In this document: positions 11,901-23,594 of the stretch, piece after piece | How the letters are laid out: the number at the start of each line of letters is the position of its first letter | Position numbering within the stretch: position 1 is the stretch's first letter | Assembly (NCBI RefSeq): GCF_001619985.1 | Contig: NW_017264197.1 | Coordinates: 1,426,001 to 1,490,000 of the forward strand | Direction: 5' to 3' | Length of the DNA stretch: 64,000 nucleotides | Source of the DNA: Xylona heveae TC161 | Taxonomy: Eukaryota; Ascomycota; Xylonomycetes; Xylonales; Xylonaceae | Program-made: the position numbers and the translations under genes | Notes under the pieces: generated by a model | Told to the model about the DNA's origin: nothing | Database searches by the model: none | What the model saw: only the letters and a program-made list of their open reading frames with translations

Positions 11901-12890
11901 CGGCTGCTCGCCTGATTACAGTACAGAGGTACAAGAGGGTCTGTTCTCCTACTCCTCACTTGTCTGTGACAAAAAAGGTTCGTGGATGGGTCGACCCGAC
12001 GTCACGGAACCATAACGACGGGCAATGACACTATCCCAAGCTATATTGCGCACTACGGGCAAACTAACGGTGCTCCTCCAAGCTTTGGCAAAGGAAACTC
12101 GTTTGGGAACGCCCCCCCTCCCGCTCCACTGCCGCGACTTTCATCCACACCACGACCCTTAGTCGTCCCTACTCGTTTCCACCACTCCCCACTCGCACTC
12201 CTTTCGGCTTCACTCTTCGTCACTGGCCCTGGTCAGCCAATGCTCAGAGATCACGCCGAGCATGGACTGAGCAGGAAAAATTTCTCTCGCCCGCAACGCT
12301 GATTTCCCGGAATGCCGGACCGAGCATGGATGGAACTGGATCTCCAAGACAGCAATGGCTCGGGTCGATGAAGCCATGCGACACATTGCCTACTGGGCCT
12401 GGCAATGGCGTGGCACGGTTCTGGCCCTCATCGCATCGTCTACGATCGGCATGCAGGAACTGGACCGTATAACTTACTCTATGGCCGTCGCGTGCCCGAT
12501 GGGGACGCTGCTGCTCGTCCCCACAATAATTGCAAGGACGGAGGATCCCCGACGAACGAGTATGGAATGTTGGCCGTCGTGTCTGCGTGTGTGTCATGTT
12601 GGTTTCGGCCTCTTTTGTTGCTTTTTAATGAATCCCCCCTCCCCCATGTCCATTACTTGATATTCCCAAGACCCCAAATATTTCGAGTTCCTCGGCCCGC
12701 TTTTTTTGAATATCCCCCGAATGTGATCTCCATCTCGACTTGCCGTCATTGTTTCTTATAGAGTGATAGAAACCAATTGACCACGAAACAAGGAGTAAAC
12801 AAACGTCCCGGGGCATTGAAACTGCCTGTCACCGCTACCTTTTGACGAACCCAATTGTTTTGGTGATCTGAGAGATCATCATCGGTCATC
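8985..12890. other. 3.9-kb non-coding stretch
   Basis: No frame longer than about 130 codons, and none with a motif or biased codon use. Structure seen: a perfect 10-bp inverted repeat GCACAGACAG/CTGTCTGTGC at 10049-10058 and 10086-10095; a pyrimidine-rich leader-like tract 10545-10610 followed by an ATG at 10612 opening an 18-codon frame; a T tract near 11158; two copies of TACGGAGTA (11327, 11847); a second C/T-rich tract at 12105-12200. Pyrimidine tracts of this kind are typical fungal 5' leaders, so a non-coding transcript or a long regulatory region for the monooxygenase gene is possible. Confidence 0.5.
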
Positions 12891-14607
12891 ATGCCGTTCA
12901 AGGTTATTATTGTCGGGGGTGGACTCGCCGGATCACTCTTGGCCAATGGCCTCATCAAGAACAATGTCGACGTGGAAGTGTTCGAACGAGATGTAGCCTA
13001 TTCGAAGCGCGAAGGATATCAGATTCGTCTTGGCGCCATGGCGCTCTCCGGCCTGCATACCTGCCTCAGTGAGACGGCTTGTCGAGAAATTATTGGCAAG
13101 TTTGGACGCAGCGGTGGACAAGTCTATACGACGCCCATTCTCTACAGCACCGATCTCACCCCGCTTCGAGGTTTCAATGGCAAGAGCCAACCCTACCACA
13201 GAAGCGCACCGATTAGCCGTGTCATCTTGCGAGATGCTCTGGCAGAGCCATTGATCAAGCAGAATGTCATTCGATACGAGAAGAAATATCTTTATTCAGA
13301 GATTGTCCGCGGCCCGGATGGCATGGACAAGGTTCATGCCTTTTTTGAGGACGGAACTGTGGCAGAGGGTGATATGCTCGTTGCAGCAGATGGTTCAGGA
13401 TCAAAGGTGAGATTTTCACAGCATGGCTAAAGTAGGAACTTGTCTGACTGAGACATTTACAGATTAATACTGAAGCCGGCCCTGACAACATTGTGGATAA
13501 ACGGGATCGTTGTGGGTTCTTGGCCAAAGGTCAACTTCCCAAGGAGACGCTCCGAAGACTTCCTCATCAACTTCGTGCGGGTCCATTGGTGATTGAAGAC
13601 GACGGCGTTGTCTTTATAGCCTCGGCGTATCTGCCGGATAAGCTCAAGAGACGGGCTCCGCGTCCCGCTCATCTAGCGCCCAACTTTGAAGATTTTGAGC
13701 GAGCAACAACGTCATCCGTGAAGCAGGTCTCGGTGCGATCACTCGACTCATGCTCGAGTGATGAGACCGACTTGAGTTTCGACGAGAAAGCTGCAAGTCT
13801 CATGTGGAACATTAACATGCCCACTGACCGAGTCCCCGAGAACCTCGAGGCCGACGATCCGGTCGAACGTCTCATTGACACCATCCGGCATTGGGATCCT
13901 TCAGTGTACGTATACGATTTTCCTTCGTTGGATATTGTTCCCTTGCCGCACCTTGGATTAGTGGCTCTTTGCTTACCATGGTTACAGACACGAGATTATC
14001 CGTTCAGTCTCACGCGAGGAACTGTATCAATTCTACGGTCGAGTCGGCTGTAGTCCGACCCTAGACTGGCGAGAACGCTCAGGCGGTGGTTCGGTCAACT
14101 CTAGAAACCCAAAGAAGGGCCATCCTAGAATTTGGTTTATTGGAGATTGTTTCCACCCCATGCTTCCGACTCGGTTTGTCTTCACCATCTCTTTTTCGTC
14201 CCTATTGTTTTCGCAATGACTGACTGACCCTTCTTAGAGCGATGGGCGGAAACCAAGCCATGTGTGACGCCGGTGAGGTTTGCAAGTACATTTCCAAGCT
14301 GGCGCACCAGAGCAACCCTATCAACAATGAACTCCTCGAACGATCCGTCTTCAATTACGAAGCCGGCATGATTCCGAGAGCATTTGAGTGGGTCGAAAAG
14401 TCCAATACCGCCGGTGGGGTCCGCCGCACCTTGAGCATCCTCAAGGCAAAGAAATCCCATTCGAGCTTCCGACTCAATTCGATCAAGGGAAAACTACAAC
14501 TCTTCTTTGTACACCGCGCCCACGAGGTCGATGCCGGGCTCGGTGTCATGCTCCGGCGGCTGGGCGGCAAGCGCGACAATGGCGGCGACTTTGATTCATT
14601 CAGATGA
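12891..14607 (+). CDS. FAD-dependent aromatic-type monooxygenase
   Basis: Four exons (12891-13406, 13463-13905, 13988-14173, 14238-14607) join in frame to 504 residues. The N-terminal dinucleotide-binding motif is VIIVGGGLAG (residues 5-14) with the ribose-binding acid in VEVFERD; ADGSGSK near 168-173 is the DG motif, and IWFIGDCFHPMLPTRAMGGN near 368-390 is the GD motif that binds FAD and closes the substrate pocket. These place it in the PHBH/salicylate-hydroxylase-like flavoprotein monooxygenases, which use NAD(P)H and O2 to hydroxylate or epoxidise. No C-terminal membrane helix is seen, unlike many meroterpenoid epoxidases. No biosynthetic partner gene is nearby, so the substrate is unknown. 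Codons VHEIIRSVSREELY across intron 2 confirm that join. Confidence 0.88.
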
Positions 14608-15746
14608 TCGTTCCATTTTTTATTTCTCTTAACCACGCTGATTTCAAGTATCCGTGTTTGCATTTCACGGACGTCTACTTCATTACATGGTGCATTATAC
14701 TTTCGGGCATTTCGCAGGATCAGGCGTTTTATTAGATGAGAGCCTGGAGGCTTCTCTGACGAGATCATGTCGGCATGTCTCGTGTTTTGTATATTCTTTG
14801 GTGGTTTTCTCGTTTTGGTTTTAAAGATACTCCGTGGGACGTTATTGGATTGGTGTTGCATGGACTGTACACTTGGACTGTACATTTTCCTTGGTAGAAT
14901 TATACCTACCTAAACTAGCTTGTATTACAATGCATGAGTCGACGCATGAGGTCGTCGCCCAATGCATATGTCGATTATTCCTAATATCTATTTCACTAAC
15001 TCTTTACTTTCCAGTATTTTGTTTTGTGTCTTCAGTCACTTTGTATGACTTTGTATGGTCAGTTACATCATGTTGGTTTCCGAGAGAGTAAGTCAGCTGT
15101 TATGGGCTAGTACGCATCACGATACCAACTGGAAAGTTGACAACTAACCTTGGGTTTTGTACGGTAGTTTTACCCAAGTTAGGTGGTTTAAGCTTGTATA
15201 TACATTTACTCACATCTGCTACATCCTTTTATAATCTACTCCTTCTCCTTCTTCTTCTTCTTCTTCATCTTCATCCCTCTATCCATCAATCCCATTCTTT
15301 TTTTTTTTTTTTTTTTTTTTTCCGGTTTCGGGGTTTCTCAAGTTACGCGTGAAGTGTCGAGCGTGTCAATTCCCGTGTGTAGAGGTGGAATACACGTCAA
15401 GGCTGATGGCTGATGGCTGATAAAATGGACAATCATAGTATTCACAGTATTCGCGGTCCACCGCCTCCGTACGCAGAGTACGCAGCGTACCCTACGTACC
15501 CAGGAGATCCAGGATACCCAGCGTAGCCAGGATTACTAGAGGACTTACGGAGTCATGTCTTGGAGGCAGAGGATGTAAGTCCAGCTTCTATTTTCTATTT
15601 TCTATCTTTTATTTTTTATTCTTTACTCCGCTGAACCAAGGTCGTATCATTTTGCTAACTCGTTTTTCCAAAAGATATGTGAAAAGAAATGCAAATCGCC
15701 TATAAAATGGCCAACACCAAAACACCATCGAGCGATAGATGTCGAT
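14608..15746. other. Intergenic with poly-T run and short direct repeats
   Basis: 3' flank of the monooxygenase and leader of the next gene. Contains a CTT/T-rich tract with about 20 T at 15298-15320, threefold GGCTGAT at about 15400-15420, and the motif pieces TACTCCGT (14828) and TACGGAGT (15546). A possible 5' intron of the next gene spans 15575-15674: donor GTAAGTCC, branch TTGCTAACTC, acceptor AAAAG. Confidence 0.5.
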
Positions 15747-16904
15747 ATGGAAGCGTGTCGGTATCTGCATAGCATGCTTGTTAGTATTACAACTCGACAT
15801 ACTTCTACCGCTACTACTTCTTCTACGACTACTGCTGCCATTGCTGCTGGTGGTGCTACCTTTTCTTCTTCTTCATCTGCTGGTGCTGCTGTCGGTGTAA
15901 TTGTTGGCGATAAAGAGGAGGAGGAGGAGGAGGAGGAGGAGGAGGAGGGCGGACCAAGTTGGTCGAGGAGGCCAAGTGAGTCAAGTACTGTACTTCATTA
16001 TTGGAGTCCAGGACATGCAGGACCGGGACCGGGACCGGGGCCAGGCTCTTCTACCTTTCCTCCTCTTCCTACTACTCAAACAACAACGATGACAACTACA
16101 GCAGAAGCAGAAGCAGAAGCAGAAGAGGCAGAAGAGACAGCAGCAACGGCAGCTACTTCACTAGCTATACCGTGCAGTCTCAGCGTCAGCAGTCTCCGGC
16201 TGATACGAGGTTTCCAAAAACTAGGGACTTTTAGTATACCTGACGTTGAACCAGATGCAAAAATCAAAACCAAACCTCCGAAAATAGTGGACGACGCGGA
16301 GGGATTGCATGCGTACCTTACGACACTTATCTCTACCCATCCCAACCCCACAAGGCCCACAAAACATCCAACAAGTCATCCAACACAAGATCCCACAAGA
16401 CACATAACAAAACACACAAAGAACACAAAAGCGACAACAAACGACAGCAGTGATGAACAAGAACCTTGGCATCCAGCTTCGACTACAGCGGAAGACTACA
16501 TTGTATCCTCCATTTTGCAAAATTTACATCATCTGAGCAGCGGCCGTGGTTCTTCATCATCCACAGGAAGCCTATCGATTCAGATTCAGCTATTTAGCAT
16601 TTCGGTGCTGGGTACAGCCCCCGACGCGCTTTTTAATCACAGCGACGTCGGCGGCACCACCACCACCAACACCGCCACCAGCAGCGGCAGCAGCGGCGGC
16701 AGCCAAGTACTCGTCTGGAGGTGGGCAAAGCCGGAGAGCGCGTATGACCGGAAGAGTGGATTTTGGGAGACAAAAATAGATGACGCGATTGATGATGGGG
16801 AGTGGTCGGGAGGAAGGGAACTATACCTATTAGTGCAAAGCGTGTCACGCGAGAGAAGGGAAGAGCTCAAGCATGGTAGGGTTGTTATCCAACTCGAGTA
16901 TTAG
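15747..16904 (+). CDS. Low-complexity orphan protein
   Basis: An open frame of 385 codons. The first half is built of codon runs: Thr/Ser/Ala, eleven Glu from (GAG)11 at 15915-15947, alternating Gly-Pro, alternating Ala-Glu, then His/Thr/Pro-rich repeats. The last third is more ordinary, with IQIQLFSISVLG and VLVWRWAKPESAYDRKSGFW, followed by an acidic stretch and a probable amphipathic end; this part looks like the folded core. The frame stays open upstream of 15747 to the acceptor at 15674, so the true start could lie upstream: an ATG at 15555 and a donor at 15575 exist, but the join that keeps frame needs an acceptor (15640) very close to a poor branch site. Family not recognised. Confidence 0.55.
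   Translation: MEACRYLHSMLVSITTRHTSTATTSSTTTAAIAAGGATFSSSSSAGAAVGVIVGDKEEEEEEEEEEEGGPSWSRRPSESSTVLHYWSPGHAGPGPGPGPGSSTFPPLPTTQTTTMTTTAEAEAEAEEAEETAATAATSLAIPCSLSVSSLRLIRGFQKLGTFSIPDVEPDAKIKTKPPKIVDDAEGLHAYLTTLISTHPNPTRPTKHPTSHPTQDPTRHITKHTKNTKATTNDSSDEQEPWHPASTTAEDYIVSSILQNLHHLSSGRGSSSSTGSLSIQIQLFSISVLGTAPDALFNHSDVGGTTTTNTATSSGSSGGSQVLVWRWAKPESAYDRKSGFWETKIDDAIDDGEWSGGRELYLLVQSVSRERREELKHGRVVIQLEY
15915..15947 (+). repeat. (GAG)11 coding for poly-Glu
   Basis: Eleven GAG codons in the frame of the orphan gene; likely length-variable between strains. Confidence 0.9.
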
Positions 16905-17132
16905 AGTAGCTGGATAACAAGGGTTACAGTAGAGCTTTCTTTTTTTTTTACAACATTATTATTATTATTATTGTTGTTGTTGTTGTTGTATTATTAACAG
17001 AACAGAAACGAAATCCAAATGGGTACTAGTGAAAAGGGGACTGGAGCACCGACGCGCCAGTCGAAATCCCTATATTACACACCATGAATCCATGCAGGGC
17101 GCTGTCTAATCAAGCAGCTCAGCCATATGGTG

Positions 17133-18828
17133 TTAATGGTGACCATCTTGAGGCCATTTCCTTCCATTGACAGGTCCCCCCAGAGGCGATGTGCTCGGAA
17201 GGATTCCCGCCTCGGCACGGAGACGGTCTACAATAGGACCAACTGCGAACGCACTTTCGCCGCTTTCATGGTCTGTGCAAGGGCTATGCCGGACCGGAAT
17301 GAACCAGTCATACCAGTGGTTGCCCATGACGGTCTTAAAGTTATTGTAGTAGCCCAGATCCCACGGGTTCTCGCCTGGCTTTGTGCGCAAAATAGCAAAA
17401 GTGCGGGGAGGTCCGTTGTAGTGAGGATTGTGAGTGGTAGTAGTGTTTGACGGAGAGCGCACAGATGCGTCAGGCGAGGTCGGTTGCGAGCCGTACATTC
17501 CTCGAGTTGAGTCATTGCTGTTGGAGTCCGCCATGGGCACCTGAAGGCCAGTTGTTGGTGATAGCGGATAAGTAATGGTGGACAAATCCAACGCTGTACC
17601 AGGACCAGAGCCTTGGGCAGGGTCTCTGCGGGGAAGCAGATCCGGTCGCGGGATGAATACGGCGAACCGCCAGACCTTGACGTTTTTGGTCAAGCTCTCG
17701 ATTGTAGTGGAGTTTGTAAAAACCAAATGGAGAGAAGTGCCTGCCATGCCACCCGCGAATAGGCCAAATAGCCCAGCACTTATTGTAAGTCAGTTGTTGA
17801 GTCTGGTGTAAAGGGAGGAGAAAAGGCGACATACAAACCGAGTGTAACAGCCCAGTTGGCGTGCGTGTAACCTGTCTGAGGTAGGGTCAGAGTGGCATTC
17901 AAATATCGAACCCGATCAGGACATACCTCTCTACGCCGTTCCGCAACAAAGTATGCCATGAATATCAATACAAAAATACAAAAGAAGGTCGCGTATGATA
18001 CGAATTGGATGAAGAATTTGAAGCTTGTTTCTGACACGATACCGCCGACCCTAAATTACAAGTCAGCAAGTGCCATCAATTCTCGCAGAGTGCCTCGTGA
18101 AACAAAAGGTTGAGAACATACCAGGGGCAGAAATGGTCCATTTTTCGCACACAGCGATCCAGCTCGGAGCAATGATGTGCTCGATCAGGCTTCCAATTCA
18201 GGCATTTCGAGCACCATGCTGGTCTACCATCGTTTTCACACAGAAAGATATTCTTTGTGTAGAAGCGCTCCAGGCCAGGCTGGGGTTCTGTAGGGGCATC
18301 CTCGGCCATAGCACCGCTCCATTCCCCATCGTTGTGACCTGTCACCTGCCTAGATTCTGCTTGTTGATTTACCCATGACCTCTGTGGGTTTTCCCGCAAG
18401 CTCCCGTTATCCGTCTCCGGCTGATGGTTCTGGTTCTTCTCGCCGCTATTTGACTTATTCTTTGGAGCTTTGCGCCATCGTGAGCCCCGCGGAACATATC
18501 CCGGATTTGTGAGGACCACCAAAACAAGTCGGAAGTAAGACAAAGTCATGCTGAGTAGCAGGATAAAATATAAAACAAGCCCGGCAATGGCGGCTCCCCG
18601 GCGCACGCCATGATTGGACTGAGATGGTGAAGGATGCAGGAGATAATTTACTGTCCTGAGGTCAGTCAAGCATTGAGACTTGGAAGGTTGAGCGGACAGA
18701 CCACAGAGTAAGGCTACAAAAACCCAGGTGACATATCCAACAATGCCAACCAAGATAAACGGTATGACACGTGCAACCCAGACATTTGCAGTCTTTTGAT
18801 CACAAAGAGGTTTAGCCTTGCCGGCCAT
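17133..18828 (-). CDS. pfa5: DHHC-family protein S-acyltransferase, Pfa5 type
   Basis: Exons 18828-18122, 18050-17927, 17875-17835 and 17778-17133 join in frame (505 residues; 488 if 18651-18701 is also spliced out, which then yields CVNYLLHP). The start at 18828 (MAGKAKPL) is preferred over the in-frame ATG 15 codons upstream because the first transmembrane helix follows shortly. Two N-terminal membrane helices, a charged loop, then the cysteine-rich domain WCSKCLNWKPDRAHHCSELD and RCVRKMDHFCPW; the signature is Asp-His-Phe-Cys rather than DHHC. Two more helices follow the join WVGGIVSETSFKFF, then the TTxE motif (TNSTTIESL) and a proline-rich tail. Family members palmitoylate cysteines of membrane-associated proteins. 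Intron 3 uses GTATGT at 17834, giving TLGFAGLFGLF. Confidence 0.9.
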
Positions 18829-21800
18829 TGACCTCCGAGGACGCTCGTCGCAGAAAAGAAAAAAGGCCCCCACTCGGCTTCTATTGATATTCTCCCTTAA
18901 GGTAAAAGGATATCATCTGAACGAAGAGGGTCGAAGCTAAGATATATTGTGCCGTCTAGAACAGTATGATTGCGGCTTTGGTGATATCGTGCCTATGTCC
19001 ACATATCTGGCAGATTATGCAACGTTTCGTAAAATGCTGAAAAGTGCGCAGGCAAGGAAGGTTTCTTGGGCCGAGCTGGGCCGAGCTGGGCCGAATTGAG
19101 CTGAGAATGAACCTACAGCTAGCAAAAATGGGGAAACAGTACTGTACAAAAGAGAAATCAATTCTGCCAACAGAATGAGGAGAACTCTTTGATGCTATCA
19201 ATGCTGGAGATGGAACAGATTCTGACAATGTTCGTTGCCGTTGTTTTCGACGATGCACCCGATGTCGTCGCGTGCATAATCATGAGATTATATAATCAAA
19301 TGATTTGTACGTCATTGTATAAATTATGCCAAAGTTACTCGTACTTGTGCAGCACCGCACTATTGCTCCGCTTATGAGTAACTAGCACGTCCCCTAACTA
19401 AAGCTTAGTGCTCCCGGATCAACCATGACGTTTCTCTACTAACATCCTCCGATAGAGGCTTTATCGACCTCATGTCTTGGCTAGTTTCACATTTAGAAGC
19501 TCCAAGCTTCTCCACTACATGCACTTCTACGAGATTTTCTCCGCAATTGCAAATTTTCTATGGGGAGTCTCAGGAACCCTGAAACGCTCAGACCTCTGAA
19601 GGTTGAAAGGGCAGCCTCGGAGGGCGACAAGGCAACAATGAGGCTCAATTCAGCCGACGAGGCTGTATTAAAGGTGTCCTTTCCCCCACCCCCCCAGGAG
19701 CTCTTCGGATTCCTGATAATTTTGTGTCATCATTCCTGAATTCCTCCGCATAAGCACCAGCTTTTTATCCTTGTTAGCATCAAAATCGGCTCGAATAATG
19801 TACCAAACTCGTCATCAAATCGAGTGGCGGGAAGAACATCGTCAATACGGCTTTTGAACGATTCGATATCAATATGCCTAACAAGACATGGTCACACAAG
19901 GTTCTTGAATCTGTGTGGATAGTCTTTGCGCATACATCGTTTTGCCAAGGTCTACTTTTAGGTTTCACTGTTTTCTGGGTATCTCCGCCTTATCCGCTTT
20001 ACACCCCGCATTCTCGTTACTCCGTAGTCCACTGGGACAACTTCTATTCTTACGGCGAAGCAGAAGACGTAGCTGAGCCTTGCATGATGCAACGAGAGGA
20101 GGCTGTAACTTTCTAGGCTGCAAATTTTCCCCGTGGTCTCTGTTCTTTTTTCACTGAATATCCAATACTGATTTCACAAATTATTCGATAAAGGGAATCT
20201 AATCCACCGGTCCTTTCAAGCCGTACCTATTATATCGCCAATCGCCGCAGAATAGTTTGGTTCCTGAATTGCTTGCTGTCATTTCGTGTGTGGCTGCTCG
20301 TTTTGATGCCATCCTGCTTGCATGCCTGTGGCATATCCTTATAGCCAGAGCTACTATACCTCTTCCCATATGTCAGAGTCACACGGCTCTTTGAGGACTT
20401 CTCGAACCGCTCATCATTGTTAACCTCTAGGAATGATTCTTCAGCGGATTTTACCCTATTGGGCGCGAACGACGTATCCGTGTTCGTCTCCGCTGCCAAT
20501 ACCTCGGTCATGCTGAGCGTGGGAAGTCTCTACCAGCACTACCAGCACTACCTTTCCTACACTAATCTTTATCTCCCTCCCACTGGCTGGAATAAATCGA
20601 AGCAGAAACCTCACCGCATCTATTTTTAGTGGCTTATACCATGCATACTGCTGCAGTTCCTTCTCCATTGGTGGTTAAATATAATTGCATATATTTCGAT
20701 TTCTTTTTTTTTGTTTCTTTTTGCGTAGTTATCTGACTAAGGCACTGTCTTGCGATGCCTATTTGTCAAGTTCATTTTCACTTTCTGAGGCATCCCGCTT
20801 TGATACAAGGATCTGTGAAATTCAGCCTCATTACTCGAGTCTTGATTTTTTGTTTTCACAACCTGTGGCCGTTCAAACCTATGTTGCAACCCCTTTTGGG
20901 AAGAAATGCAAGATGAACCGCTGCCAAAATTGCCGCTTTCCTGAATTTCAGAATTCGTCTTGCGAAATCGATTTCTCACGTGTCCGAGTCTGTTCTCGCC
21001 GTGGCAATGAAGTGGCAGCTTAGCGCTTAGATTTCCCTTTCATTTCTTGGCGCTTTCCGCGAAGCATCTGATTTCAAGGGTATCGAGCTACAAAACGAGG
21101 CTTTGCAAGTGAGGCCAGTGAGACCCTCTCGGAGATTATGGCTGAGGCTTCATGGCGAGGTTGTGATATACGACGGATTGACTCTCAGTTAGTCATATCC
21201 AGATTCAGGGAGAGCTTCTCCTCATCAACGAACGAATTCGTTCCAGATCCATCACTTTCTAGATCGCAATACAAGGCAACCGCAGGTCTGATGACGGAAT
21301 TACCGCGCTCGACAAGGGTCGGCCCAGGGCAGCCTTACGCCAAATGCATACGCACCTTAGGCTACAGAAAGGGGCAAAGCCTTTTGATGCACTGAATACT
21401 TCTGCCGTCGAAGAGGCAGTAAGGCGGTGTCAATCTGTTCGTATGATGCATGCCCCCCTCCCCCTTGTCTTACTGCCTAGCACAAGCCAACCTGGACATC
21501 CACTCTACCTCCTTTTACTGGATAAGCTTTTTTCTTTTGGCATGTGGGTGGCAGGGATACGCACATCTTCATTTCCCTGACCAATCATTGTGAAAATAAT
21601 CTAACGTCTAAGTTAGTCACAAAAAAGAGATCTCTCTTCCTACGTCTTTATTGGCAGATGCCAATACACATTTGCATCAGAACTATCCAGCCATACGCAC
21701 TCGCCCTTGATGATGCTTTCTTTCACCGATATCATGCTCCGGGATCTCCCAGTCTTTCATTCAATGCACAGCAATAGCCATCGGTGAACAAACTCCTCAG

Positions 21801-23381
21801 CATACTGTCAGCCGCAGCGTATGGCTTTTTCCCCGTATTCAGTTCGCAGCAGCAACAGGCAAGGATCGATGCCCAATAATCCTACCCTCGCATTGCCGTC
21901 TTGAAGCCAGATACTAGCATTATCGGACTTATTCCCTTGGACCTTCTCATTGTCTACCCAGTCAACGGCTGCACCGCATTTTCTGTACAGAGGCTTTTCT
22001 CAGATTTTTAGTATATAATGCTCGACAAAACCCCACAATGACATTGTTTTGATTCATCCGAGAACATACAGTTGACGCGCACATCTCTTGGCTTTCTGTT
22101 CCTCACCTTAAAGAACCTTCACTCAAGGCTTTTCTTGTTTCCCTGTGACTGCATTGCTCATATCTGTTTCATTCATCATGTTTGTCCCAGAAATCACCTT
22201 TGTTCATGGCCATGGCTGCCAAAAAGAGTTGAAGCATTCAGCTGAGGTATATATGCATGAGATTTTCTGAGCGAGGTCGTGGAACCACCAGTTCATTGAC
22301 ACTGATCCTTTATCCTTCGCTCAGTGTTGCTCGAAAAATGCTACTGCGTGGTTCTGCTGCGGCTGCAAAGGATCAAACAATCCAGAGCTTGCGCCAGCAT
22401 GTACCCTCTGCGGCCACCATAGATGCGACTACTGCGAATTAGCCTAACCCCTTCTTCAGTCATCCGGAGAGACGGGATTGAATGAGCCGGTAAGCAAGTC
22501 CTTATCAGTCCTCAGTTGCTGCCTTCCCACTGTCCCAATGTCTAGTACGTTAGTTCGAAGCGTAGCTGACAATCTGATAGCACCCAAATCTTGACTCATC
22601 AGCTATACCAGCAATCTGTCTCCCCAACATTCTTTTTACCCCTTCAATTGGTCTGCAAGGCTCTCAGAAGCGTCATGCGAAATTGTTCACGATTTACCAG
22701 CAACGTACTGGCATGAAACTTTAGCCTCAATGAACACAGACAAGAACTATTAACAATCTTAGCATAGCGGACACGGTTTCTTGCATTGGGCACGGGCATA
22801 TCCGGCGCTGGAGAATTTGGGCGGGCAGGATACAAATCGTTTGGGGTCAATTGTTTTTTTTTTGTTAGAATGTTTGCCTCGTTTTAGACTTTTTATTTCT
22901 TTGCATAGCATTTTTTGATTCTGGCTTTTTGTCTGTGCTTTTCATTTTCTCCCACTTCATCTTCGTTTCAATTTTTTTCCAACCTCAATTTCTGTCATTT
23001 GCATCTCTCATAGACTACACTCTCTTTCTTTTCACCCATTTCAAAGCATCTTGTTAGCAGAATATCGACTTCTTCCATGGAATTCCTTGAAATTCTTCAA
23101 AATCATTATTGCTAGTCACCGTCCCACATTCATATGAGTCACTTATGACCCCATGCGGACTGCGTCATAATAATTCGGTTTACTGTTTACTATTTGTGCA
23201 ATCCCATCGTCAAAACCCGGATTGACACTGCTCTCGGACGAGAATGTCATACCCTTGCTGGTCATATGTTTTGTAATACACGTCTTCTCAGGATCATTTC
23301 TTGGCCATCATCATCATCCTCTTTTTCCGCCACCTTCGCCGCAAAGAGAGGCACAGCTTCCACCTGGTCTCTGCACAGCCC
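18829..23381. other. 4.5-kb gene-poor stretch
   Basis: No supported gene. Open frames up to about 110 codons (for example 20685-21023) show no motif. Seen: a 10-bp tandem GGGCCGAGCT (two copies and a partial third, 19068-19097); one TACTCCGTA at 20018-20026; and a strongly pyrimidine-rich region at 22850-23060 that looks like the promoter/leader of the small frame at 23382. Confidence 0.5.
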
Positions 23382-23594
23382 ATGACTCACCACATCGAAT
23401 ACTCCGACTGCGCAGAGCCTCAAATGCGCCGCAGCGCCGCAGCTAGCTTCCCTTCTCTCCGCAGGCCCAGCAAGAAGGTAAACGCCGCAGCCGCCACCCC
23501 ACAGCCCGAAAAACGCCACACCCGCCTCGACCGCAGCCATGTCGTGCAAGGTCCCCGGATTTTCCGTTACAAGGACCAGGGACCTAGCGTCTAG
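23382..23594 (+). CDS. Possible small basic protein, 70 residues
   Basis: From ATG 23382 to TAG, 70 codons: MTHHIEYSDCAEPQMRRS, then Ser/Pro/Ala-rich basic sequence, ending HVVQGPRIFRYKDQGPSV. It is the only frame in this gene-poor stretch with a strong preference for C-ending codons, and the local G+C rises sharply just over it; a long CT-rich leader precedes it. Against it: the opposite strand has an overlapping 111-codon frame from an ATG (23262-23597), and the family is not recognised. No signal peptide or membrane segment. Confidence 0.4.
   Translation: MTHHIEYSDCAEPQMRRSAAASFPSLRRPSKKVNAAAATPQPEKRHTRLDRSHVVQGPRIFRYKDQGPSV

Noticed and set aside
12355-12761. Overlapping 101- and 118-codon frames before the monooxygenase gene
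   Set aside because: They lie in the probable promoter/leader and have no motif or bias.
14355-14885. 176-codon minus frame
   Set aside because: Antisense to the last monooxygenase exon, no motif.
19874-20116. 80-codon plus frame with a hydrophobic segment
   Set aside because: No codon bias, no promoter-like leader, no recognisable family.
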